The notes beneath the pieces are model-generated. The model saw only the letters and a program-made list of their open reading frames with translations. It ran no database searches and had not been told where the DNA came from. Below are positions 54,249 through 61,927 of a stretch of DNA of 64,000 nt, piece after piece. Origin of the DNA: an uncultured Alphaproteobacteria bacterium. Lineage in GTDB: Bacteria > Pseudomonadota > Alphaproteobacteria > Micavibrionales > Micavibrionaceae. The stretch spans positions 102,110 to 166,109 of the forward strand of contig CALHAR010000001.1 in NCBI GenBank assembly GCA_937931645.1, read 5' to 3'. A program made the translations under genes and the position numbers. Every line of letters starts with the position of its first letter. Position 1 is the first letter of the stretch.

Positions 54249-55356
54249 TTAATCTTCACCACCAAAACGATGAGCAAGGGACGATTCGAGGAAATCATCA
54301 ATTTTACCGTCTAAAACCCCTTGTGTATCTGTGGTTTCATGCGCGGTACGGGCATCTTTCACCATTTGATAGGGGTGTAAGACGTAAGAACGAATTTGAT
54401 GCCCCCACCCAATATCACTTTTTGCCTCATGCGCATCAGACGCCTCTTGCTCACGGCGTTGAATCTCTGCTTCGTAAAGCCGCGCTTTCAACATACTCAT
54501 CGCTGTGGCTTTGTTTTTATGCTGTGATCGTTCGTTCTGACACGCCACAATGATATTAGAGGGTATATGCGTAATACGCACCGCACTATCGGTTGTATTA
54601 ACGTGCTGGCCACCTGCACCACTTGAACGATACGTATCGATACGTAAATCTTTTTCTTCTATTTCAATGTCTATATTGTCATCAATAACAGGAGATACCC
54701 CTATAGAGGCAAAACTAGTATGGCGGCGGTCGTTAGAGTCATAAGGAGATATTCTCACCAAACGATGAACGCCACTTTCGGTTTTTAACCAGCCATAAGC
54801 CATGTCACCAGAGATACGAATAGTTGCAGACTTTATCCCCGCCTCTTCGCCCGCACTTACCTCCAACATGGCAACCTTATGGCCATGTCGTTCTGCCCAG
54901 CGCGTATACATACGCAAGAGCATTTCCGCCCAATCTTGTGCTTCAGTCCCCCCCGCACCCGCATTAATCATCAAAAATGCATCATTAGGGTCCGCTTCCC
55001 CTGAAAGCAGGCTTTCAAGTTGGCGTTTTTCAATATCAATTTTCATGGTCTCTAAAGCTTTTTCGGCTTCAAGGATAATCCCCTCGTCCCCTTCGGCTTC
55101 GCCCATTTCAATTAGTTCGATATTATCATTAAGATTGGTTTCAATACTGCGAACCGCATTAATCTGATCGTCTAAACGGGTGCGCTCACGCATGATGCTC
55201 TGCGCTTTTTCAGCGTTATTCCATAGATCAGGGTCTTCGACAAGGGCGTTCAGCTCCCCTAAGCGTCGAACAGCAACATCCCAGTCAAAGATGCCTCCTC
55301 AGCAGCTCAAGCGCGCTTCGTATGTCATTGGCTATGGATTCTACTTCTGCTTTCAT
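54249..55356 (-). CDS. prfB: Peptide chain release factor 2, with programmed +1 frameshift
   Basis: Two frames together give the full RF2. Frame 0 runs from the ATG at 55356 (AAAAGGATATT ribosome site) for 23 codons to CTT-TGA-C, with the TGA at 55285-55287. A +1 slip at CTT continues as LDWDVAVRRLGELNALVEDP and on to 54249. The site has the canonical internal Shine-Dalgarno AGGAGG (55294-55299), three bases before CTT. Low RF2 thus promotes its own synthesis. The tripeptide SPF is not visible to me, but GGQ is present (SSGAGGQHVNTTDSAVRIT), as is the RF2 domain 2 start. It reads UAA and UGA. Confidence 0.95.
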
Positions 55357-55434
55357 AATATCCTTTTACCACAAAGTAATAACGTCGTCATCGCTCAAAC
55401 GGCACTCTCGCACTTGCGCGCAGGATGGCTCTTA

Positions 55435-55944
55435 TTAAGCCGCTTGATCCATGTTTTCTTGAACAAACAAGTCTGCCATCATGTCAAAGTAAGAATCATC
55501 AGACTTACCAGTCAATAACTTTCTATCCATGATAGCGGCCTCATCCATATTGGCAACGTCATACCCATCAATGGCCTGCGCGTGCTCCATAATGTTTAAA
55601 GCATCGTCCATAGCGGCAACAGGCTTACGGGCGCTCATGAAACTGCCAATAAAACGACGTGTATGTGCGGTCATTTTTAGTTTTTCTAAACTGCGCGACC
55701 CACCAGGGATAACCAAAGCATCATAATCGGCGCCAAGCGCACTATTTAACTGTGTATCAACTGCATAATTGTGTCCCCAGCCATTTTCTTCGACATTCCA
55801 GCCATTAACTAAGCCCTGATTCATGCTAATTACTTTGATAGAAGCACCTATTTCCATTAAGAACTTTTGCCCTTTGATAAAATTTTTCTCATCAAAACCA
55901 TTCGCAACCAGCACGGCCACCTTAGCTTTACCTGTTAATGTCAT
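55435..55944 (-). CDS. DJ-1/PfpI-fold protein lacking the catalytic cysteine
   Basis: 169 residues. The fold is visible from KVAVLVANGFDEKNF and DALVIPGGSRSLEKLK. At the nucleophile elbow the family has xCHGxxxL; here the stretch reads PVAAMDDALNIM, with Asp113-Asp114 in place of Cys-His. It should therefore not be a cysteine hydrolase or glyoxalase. The cysteine-free DJ-1-like domain of large catalases is a precedent. It is a lone minus-strand gene upstream of prfB. Function unknown. Confidence 0.75.
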   Translation of the reverse strand: MTLTGKAKVAVLVANGFDEKNFIKGQKFLMEIGASIKVISMNQGLVNGWNVEENGWGHNYAVDTQLNSALGADYDALVIPGGSRSLEKLKMTAHTRRFIGSFMSARKPVAAMDDALNIMEHAQAIDGYDVANMDEAAIMDRKLLTGKSDDSYFDMMADLFVQENMDQAA

Positions 55945-56271
55945 TATAATACCCTCTATTGTTACTGTTACTTTTTTTGGCGCATTCTTATTTGTATACG
56001 CTCATTTACTTTTCTATTTACCGTCCGCTTATTTAAGCATGCTACAAATAAAGTCAACCCCACTCTATTATTCTTATATTCTTACTAACGAATTCAACAC
56101 CACAAGATATTATTACTAATTTACATATAAATACTCCTGGTTCTAGTTTTTCCTAAAAAGCTCTTTTTTTTCAAAGATATCTTTACAATAACCCCCATTA
56201 AGTTATAAAAAGTCATATTAAGCGATTTTATAAAAAATCGTTCCATGAAACATATTGAGGAGTTTTCAATA
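55945..56271. other. Spacer between the DJ-1-like gene and the OmpA lipoprotein gene
   Basis: 327 AT-rich bases between divergent genes. The plus-strand half holds a promoter (56182-56209) and a small leader hairpin CGATTTT / AAAATCG at 56223-56240, just before the GAGGAG ribosome site. I see no gene in it. Confidence 0.55.
56182..56209 (+). promoter_or_regulatory. Candidate promoter of the OmpA-family lipoprotein gene
   Basis: TTTACA (56182-56187) and TATAAA (56204-56209) with a 16-base spacer, about 63 bases before the start codon at 56272. A leader hairpin follows. Confidence 0.45.
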
Positions 56272-57171
56272 ATGAAGATGTTGCGCTCTCTGGTCCTTTT
56301 AGCTGGTGTTTTAGCTATAAGCGCCTGCTCTGGCTTTGATAAGCTAGACGAAGTTAAAGCTATTAATGACGCTAATGCTGTTGGAAATGCTTTCACACAA
56401 AAATTAACTGAAGAATACAGAAACTATGTGAATAATGAGTTGAAAACTTATAACGATCATGCTGATGCTCTTCATTTCTCTCGTAAAGGTTTGTCTGCCG
56501 CACGCGGTGACATGGTTATGCCTGAACCAATAAGCGATTGGAACATTAACCCTGGCCATGCCGAGGAGTTAATTGTTGCACGTTCACGTTTGGTGAATGT
56601 TATGGCTCTTGGTTCTCGTGAAACACAACCTGATTTGTCTGCATTTGCACAAGCACGTTTTGATTGCTGGATCGAAGAGCAAGAAGAAAACTTCCAAGGC
56701 GAAAGCATTTCAGCTTGTAAGTCACAGTTCTTAGACGCACTAGCACAGCTAGAAGCTTCAATACCTGCGGCTCCTGCGCCAGCACCTACGCCAGTTGCAG
56801 AACCTTTTGATGTTGACCCTAACGAGCCTATGCTGGTTGAAAATGCAAAATATATTGTATTCTTTGATTACAACCAAAGCAGCCTAAACTCTGGTGCAAA
56901 CAGTATCCTTGATGCTGCTGCGGAAGAAGCAAAAGGTCGTCAGCTTGTATCAATCAACTTAGTTGGTCATACAGATACATCTGGTTCTCGTGCTTATAAC
57001 CAAAAACTATCCATGAAACGTGCAAACGTTGTTCGGGATGCGATGGTTCAACGTGGCGTAGATGGAAGTCTGCTCAGTGTTAACCACCGTGGTGAAGAAG
57101 AATTATTGGTTGATACAGCCGATGATGTTCGTGAGCCAGCGAATAGACGGACAGAGATTACCTTTCAATAA
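56272..57171 (+). CDS. OmpA-family outer-membrane lipoprotein
   Basis: 299 residues from 56272, where a GAGGAG ribosome site stands at good spacing; the upstream ATG at 56245 would precede that site. Lipobox AISAC. Residues 20-165 form an alpha-helical region with two cysteines (FDCW, SACKS). A Pro/Ala linker (AAPAPAPTPVAEP) leads to a C-terminal OmpA peptidoglycan-binding domain (IVFFDYNQSSLN, INLVGHTDTSGS, YNQKLSMKRANVV, EPANRRTEI). A strong terminator follows. It probably tethers the outer membrane to the wall. Confidence 0.85.
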   Translation: MKMLRSLVLLAGVLAISACSGFDKLDEVKAINDANAVGNAFTQKLTEEYRNYVNNELKTYNDHADALHFSRKGLSAARGDMVMPEPISDWNINPGHAEELIVARSRLVNVMALGSRETQPDLSAFAQARFDCWIEEQEENFQGESISACKSQFLDALAQLEASIPAAPAPAPTPVAEPFDVDPNEPMLVENAKYIVFFDYNQSSLNSGANSILDAAAEEAKGRQLVSINLVGHTDTSGSRAYNQKLSMKRANVVRDAMVQRGVDGSLLSVNHRGEEELLVDTADDVREPANRRTEITFQ

Positions 57172-57195
57172 TCCTTCCCTCTAACATAAAAATTC

Positions 57196-57226
57196 AAAAG
57201 GCCGGATTAAATTCTGGCCTTTTTTA
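57196..57226 (+). terminator. Terminator of the OmpA-family lipoprotein gene
   Basis: AAAAGGCC and GGCCTTTTTT pair around a GGATTAAATTCT-type loop, ending in a T-run. It lies 25 bases after the stop codon. Confidence 0.85.
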
Positions 57227-57395
57227 TTGCCCGCTCTCCTCTATGGGTTGCCATTATATTGATTCATTATCTCTATGATTGCCATTGCAACAATCCCCTC
57301 TTACGCATACAATTTATTAGACGTTTAGGCTTTACGCTTAACAAAATACAAATAATGTAAAAAAAACGTCCAACTTAAATGTGAATGGCTAACCC

Positions 57396-58838
57396 ATGGA
57401 TATACGTCCCATTTTATATGTTACTGGTATTTTGCTCTGTACACTTGCGACCAGCATGCTACTGCCTATCTTTGTTGATTTAGCCGCAGGCAATCCTGAT
57501 TGGAAAGTCTTCTTCATTTGCATGGTGTTTATTAGCTTTATTGGCGGTGCGCTTGCCCTGACCAACTACGCTGAAAAATTCCACATGACAATGCGTCAAA
57601 CTTTCCTCATGACAACCATAAGTTGGACAGTCCTTGCCATTGCTGCCGCCGCGCCTTTTGCTTTATCGGGGTTGCAAATGAGTTTAACAGACGCCCTGTT
57701 CGAAGCTGTCTCTGGAATAACCACAACGGGTTCAACCGTCATGGATAACCTTCAAGACGCCCCACCTGGACTATTACTATGGCGGGCTATTCTACAATGG
57801 CTTGGCGGCATTGGTATCATTGTGATGGCGCTGTCTGTTCTCCCCTTTTTAAAAGTTGGTGGTATGCAGCTTTTCCAAACTGAATCTTCTGAAAGCGAAA
57901 AGGCTGTACCACGCGCAACACAGCTTGCCGCCTCTATCGGTATTATCTATCTGGGCTTAACCATTGCCTGCATGATTTGTTATGAACTGTCTGGCATGAC
58001 CTCGTTTAACGCATGGGCGCATGCCATGACAACCATTGCAACGGGCGGTTTTTCTACCTTTGACAGCTCCTTTGCCCATTACAACGCCCCTTGGGTCGAA
58101 ATAACGGCTATCCTCTTCATGTTGCTGGGTGGTTTACCCTTTATTCTCTATGTGAAGGCCTTACGTGGTAATTGGAAGGCCTTATATAACGACACGCAAG
58201 TACGTGCCTTCTTAAGCATCGTTATCTTAGCCGTCATCTGCATGGTAACTTATTTAACAATTCAGTTAGATGCGCCGCTGGTCGATTCTTTACGTCGCGC
58301 CAGCTTCAACGTTGTTTCTATTATCACAGGAACAGGTTATGCCAATGGCGATTACAACGCATGGGGTGGTTTTGCGGTTATTTTGATTTTCTTCCTTATG
58401 GTCGTTGGCGGTTGTGCAGGCTCAACAACGTGCGGCATGAAAGTTTTCCGCTTTCAAGTTTTATATGCGATTACCGTCACACAGTTAAAACAACTGATAC
58501 ATCCACACGGGGTTTTTACACCGCATTATAACCACAACCCCTTACCCAAAGGTGTCGCCTCTGCAGTTATGAGCTTCTTTTTTGTTTATGCGCTTTCTTT
58601 TTCTGTTTTGGCAATCTTACTTTCTTTTGTTGGGCTTGATTTCATGACCGCTATGTCTGGCGCAGTGACATCTATCTCTAACGTTGGCCCTGGCTTAGGA
58701 GAGATTATTGGCCCAACAGGAAACTTCGAGCCTCTGCCCGATGCAGCAAAATGGTTGATGTGTGTTGGTATGTTATTAGGACGTCTTGAACTATTCACAG
58801 TTCTTGTTCTATTCGTTCCCGCCTTCTGGAAGAGCTAA
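57396..58838 (+). CDS. trkH: Potassium uptake protein TrkH
   Basis: 480 residues with about ten membrane segments. Four pore-loop filters are visible: AVSGITTTGSTV, TTIATGGFSTF, SIITGTGYANGDY and TSISNVGPGLG; each has the central glycine of the K+ filter. It is the membrane subunit of the Trk system and needs cytoplasmic TrkA, which is not in the window. A lone plus-strand gene. Confidence 0.94.
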   Translation: MDIRPILYVTGILLCTLATSMLLPIFVDLAAGNPDWKVFFICMVFISFIGGALALTNYAEKFHMTMRQTFLMTTISWTVLAIAAAAPFALSGLQMSLTDALFEAVSGITTTGSTVMDNLQDAPPGLLLWRAILQWLGGIGIIVMALSVLPFLKVGGMQLFQTESSESEKAVPRATQLAASIGIIYLGLTIACMICYELSGMTSFNAWAHAMTTIATGGFSTFDSSFAHYNAPWVEITAILFMLLGGLPFILYVKALRGNWKALYNDTQVRAFLSIVILAVICMVTYLTIQLDAPLVDSLRRASFNVVSIITGTGYANGDYNAWGGFAVILIFFLMVVGGCAGSTTCGMKVFRFQVLYAITVTQLKQLIHPHGVFTPHYNHNPLPKGVASAVMSFFFVYALSFSVLAILLSFVGLDFMTAMSGAVTSISNVGPGLGEIIGPTGNFEPLPDAAKWLMCVGMLLGRLELFTVLVLFVPAFWKS

Positions 58839-58862
58839 AAACATAGTATCAAAGATACAATC

Positions 58863-59450
58863 TTAAAAATACTCTGCTATCATTTTATTTGTCACCATGT
58901 CGGACACAACACGATCAATATCAATAATAGATTTTTCAAGAAACTCAAATTTTCTAAAATCACGTTCAGCCAAGCTTGCGTTTTGAGGGATAGAAAGCTC
59001 TCGACTTAGTTTAATTGTAAACGGTTCTACCCTTTGTTTATCGGCACGGATAGGTGTCATTGCAATAAAGATAGTTAGCTTATAATAATCCTCTGAAAAT
59101 CCTGATAAAAATCCAACAATATTATTGTCATCCGCTGCTTTAGTTAAAGACGCTTCTTGAATATCAAAGATTAATTTTTTAGGCACGCTTCCTGTTATAA
59201 ACCGTTTATTGGCATAGCGTTGGATAAGCCTATCAGGCGCAATAGGAAATTCTGCCGCCGATATTTTAGTTTGTTCATCTGGCACAAAAGATTGTTGAAT
59301 AATAACGCCGCCACCATGAATAGAATAAGGCGTTAAATGATCATAACTTAACTTAGGTAAAGGCTTTCCCATTGGGTGATCAGAATGACCACAACCGATC
59401 AAAAACAATAACCCAACAAGAACAATATGATGCTTTTTAAATAGAGGCAT
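58863..59450 (-). CDS. hslO-linked lipoprotein
   Basis: 195 residues. Lipobox LIGC after a short signal. A FPIAPDRLIQRYANKRF segment and an acidic, helical C-terminus (RVVSDMVTNKM) resemble a lipoprotein family that I remember as following hslO in Rhodospirillales-type alphaproteobacteria. No function is assigned. Its first 14 bases overlap the end of hslO, so translation is coupled. Confidence 0.65.
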   Translation of the reverse strand: MPLFKKHHIVLVGLLFLIGCGHSDHPMGKPLPKLSYDHLTPYSIHGGGVIIQQSFVPDEQTKISAAEFPIAPDRLIQRYANKRFITGSVPKKLIFDIQEASLTKAADDNNIVGFLSGFSEDYYKLTIFIAMTPIRADKQRVEPFTIKLSRELSIPQNASLAERDFRKFEFLEKSIIDIDRVVSDMVTNKMIAEYF

Positions 59451-60414
59451 TATTTGAAGAGCTATCTTTCAGTTTTTCATTAATGACCTTATTAAGAGCC
59501 GCAGGGTCTAACTCATACCCTGTACTACAAAACTCACATGTTAACGTGACTTTCCCTTCCTCAACCATCTCAATACGCTCATCTTCTGGCATCATGGAAA
59601 AAATATTATCGACCTTTTCCTTGGAACAACGACATTGATGCTGCAAAGGTATAGGTGCAAAAACACGGATACCTTCTTCATGAAACAAGCGTAATAAAAT
59701 AGCATGAGAGTTTAACTCAGGTGACAGCAGCTCATCATCCTTACAACTCTCCATCAAAATCATAGAACGCCGCCAATCATCCTCATCTTGGTCGCTTGGC
59801 CTTGCTTCATTAACACCGCCATCTGTCGGCATATGTTGTAACATTAAGCCCGCTGACCGCCATTCACCTTGACGTTTACCCACCGCCATTCTAATAGCCG
59901 TATCAATTTGTTCACTTTGTGTGAAATAATGTTGAACAGAGTCAACCAGCGAGCTACCTTTCAACTCAACAATACCCTGATACCGATCCGTCTTATCCCC
60001 TTGGTCGACAGTAAAAGCGATATAACCTTTTCCTAAAAGCTCTGTAAGAGTGTGTCCTCCGTCATCACCCCGTACCTTATCAGGCAGGTTAGCCAAGCGT
60101 TCTTGATCAAAACTAGCGCAACCACGGATATCACCGCCACTCGTAACATCTGCCACCAACATTGAAATAGGGCCATTACCACTCGTTTGCAGGGTAAAAA
60201 TTCCATTAAATTTCAACATTGAAGATAATAATGAACAAAGCGTCACCACCTCACCCAAGAGCTGACTTACCGCATCCGGATAATCATGGGGCTGTAAAAT
60301 ATCATTCAACACTGTATTAAAACGGACAATACGTCCCCTCAAACTTGATGTTTCAAGCTGAAATGGACGGATCATGTTACCGGAAAACTCATCACTATTA
60401 ACGGGGTTATTCAT
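59437..60414 (-). CDS. hslO: Redox-regulated chaperone Hsp33
   Basis: 325 residues. The C-terminal zinc switch is intact: HQCRCSKEK and TCEFCSTGY (CxC and CxxC). The N-terminal substrate domain has GNGPISMLVADVTSGGDIRGCA. On oxidation the zinc is released and the chaperone becomes active in the cytoplasm. It lies 32 bases after the ABC-2 permease gene and overlaps the following lipoprotein gene by 14 bases. Confidence 0.95.
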   Translation of the reverse strand: MNNPVNSDEFSGNMIRPFQLETSSLRGRIVRFNTVLNDILQPHDYPDAVSQLLGEVVTLCSLLSSMLKFNGIFTLQTSGNGPISMLVADVTSGGDIRGCASFDQERLANLPDKVRGDDGGHTLTELLGKGYIAFTVDQGDKTDRYQGIVELKGSSLVDSVQHYFTQSEQIDTAIRMAVGKRQGEWRSAGLMLQHMPTDGGVNEARPSDQDEDDWRRSMILMESCKDDELLSPELNSHAILLRLFHEEGIRVFAPIPLQHQCRCSKEKVDNIFSMMPEDERIEMVEEGKVTLTCEFCSTGYELDPAALNKVINEKLKDSSSNNASI

Positions 60415-60446
60415 GGTTCTATTATATCATATTCAAGCTATAGATT

Positions 60447-61277
60447 TTAGCTTTTCATCTTATAGCCCGTTTTTAACATCGCCAACGTCAATAACGCTAC
60501 AAAAGTATTTGCCCCCAACAACACGAATAAGCCTGTTGTCACATTGCCATCGGCATGACCAACAAAGCCATAGCGGAAACCATCAATCATATAAAAGAAT
60601 GGGTTATAAAGAGCGAGGTACTGCCAAAAATCAGGAAGCTGTGAAATGGAGTAAAACGTCCCTGATAAGAATGTCAGCGGTGTTACCAGAAAATTAGTCA
60701 CCGCAGAAATGTGATCAAACTTTTGTGACCATATCCCCGCTGCTAAACCAATACTGGCCAACAACATATTCCCTAAAATAGCAAAAGTAATAATATAAAA
60801 AACTGAATAGATGTTTAAACCAACAAGTATAGCCACTACTATAGCAACCACAGATCCAACAACCAAACCACGGATGACACCACCAATAACGTAACCCATA
60901 TATAATTCCGCCCCCGATAAAGGCGGCATAATAACATCAACAATACTACCCGATACTTTGGCAATAACTAAAGAAGAGGATGTATTCGCAAAAGCATTTT
61001 GCACCATCGCCATCATGATTAAACCTGGCGCTAAGAATTCTAAATACGGCAAACCACCAATTGTGCGCGTAATACCACCAAAAGCCAGTGCAAATACAGC
61101 ATAAAACAATAATGTTGAAGCAATCGGTGCAATAACCGTCTGCGTGTATACACTCAAAAAACGTCCAACTTCCTTAGTAATAAGGGTTTGAAGACCAACT
61201 TTGTTAATTCCTTTTATTTTACGGGGGGTAAGCTGTCCATTTTCATCTCTAAGTATATATGGCTTTTCGTTAATCAT
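60447..61277 (-). CDS. ABC-2-type transporter permease
   Basis: 276 residues with six membrane segments. ABC-2 signatures: YLEFLAPGLIMMAMVQNAF, GSIVDVIMPPLSGAELYMGYVIGG, and FLSGTFYSISQLPDFWQYLALYNPFFYMID. YadH/NodJ-like exporter subunit. No ATP-binding subunit is encoded beside it: upstream is divergent recX, downstream hslO. It must pair with an ATPase encoded elsewhere. Substrate unknown. It is first in a permease-hslO-lipoprotein run. Confidence 0.9.
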   Translation of the reverse strand: MINEKPYILRDENGQLTPRKIKGINKVGLQTLITKEVGRFLSVYTQTVIAPIASTLLFYAVFALAFGGITRTIGGLPYLEFLAPGLIMMAMVQNAFANTSSSLVIAKVSGSIVDVIMPPLSGAELYMGYVIGGVIRGLVVGSVVAIVVAILVGLNIYSVFYIITFAILGNMLLASIGLAAGIWSQKFDHISAVTNFLVTPLTFLSGTFYSISQLPDFWQYLALYNPFFYMIDGFRYGFVGHADGNVTTGLFVLLGANTFVALLTLAMLKTGYKMKS

Positions 61278-61291
61278 GATATCCTGACCTT

Positions 61292-61927
61292 ATGATTGAA
61301 GATATCAACGATAGCGAAGATATGCCCAAATACAAGCCAAAAAAAGCTAAAAAAGAGCGTAAGGAATTTAAACCGCCGAAAAAAATCTCTGATCGCTATT
61401 TATATAACTCTGGATTGGCTTACCTACAGCGTTACCCCGCCAGCTCTATGCATTTCCGCAGCGTTATGATGCGTAAAATCAATAAATCCTGCCGTCACCA
61501 TATAGAGCAAAATATCGACGACTGTGCCATTATGCTGGACAACCTAATCGTGAAGTTTCAAGACCTATCCTTATTGGATGATGCCGCCTACCTCAAAGGT
61601 ATGATTACGTCGTTGCGTAAGCGCGGATTATCTTCCATGCAAATTGGTAACAAGCTTCGACAAAAAGGGTATAAGCGCGATGAGATCGACGCCGAATTAA
61701 AAAGACATGATAAAGATGAATATAATACGGAACATAATGGCGACATCCATGCCGCGCTCGTTTTCGCTCGCAAGAAAAAATTAGGACCATTTGATATTAT
61801 GAATAAGCGCGACCCCGAAAAATCATTAGCCGCTATGGCACGTGCAGGATACAGTTATGATACTGCAAAAAAAACACTCTCAATGACCAAGGAAGACTTA
61901 CCTGAGGAGCTTAGATATTTAGCTTAA
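61292..61927 (+). CDS. recX: RecA regulator RecX
   Basis: 211 residues. A lysine-rich N-terminus (YKPKKAKKERKEFKPPKK) leads into RecX helical repeats: YLQRYPASSMHFRSVMMRKI, LLDDAAYLKGMITSLRKRGLSSMQIGNKL, and ARAGYSYDTAKKTL. RecX limits RecA filament growth. The start may also be the methionine at residue 11. It is divergent from the ABC-2 permease (14 bases) and its end overlaps the histidine kinase end by four bases. Confidence 0.88.
   Translation: MIEDINDSEDMPKYKPKKAKKERKEFKPPKKISDRYLYNSGLAYLQRYPASSMHFRSVMMRKINKSCRHHIEQNIDDCAIMLDNLIVKFQDLSLLDDAAYLKGMITSLRKRGLSSMQIGNKLRQKGYKRDEIDAELKRHDKDEYNTEHNGDIHAALVFARKKKLGPFDIMNKRDPEKSLAAMARAGYSYDTAKKTLSMTKEDLPEELRYLA

Noticed and set aside
54802..55167. 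121-codon plus-strand ORF opposite prfB
   Set aside because: Serine- and alanine-rich mirror of a certain gene; no ribosome site and no recognisable domain.
55193..55356. prfB looks truncated or frameshifted at its 5' end
   Set aside because: The break is the canonical RF2 frameshift site, with the right spacing and slip codon, so the gene is not a pseudogene.
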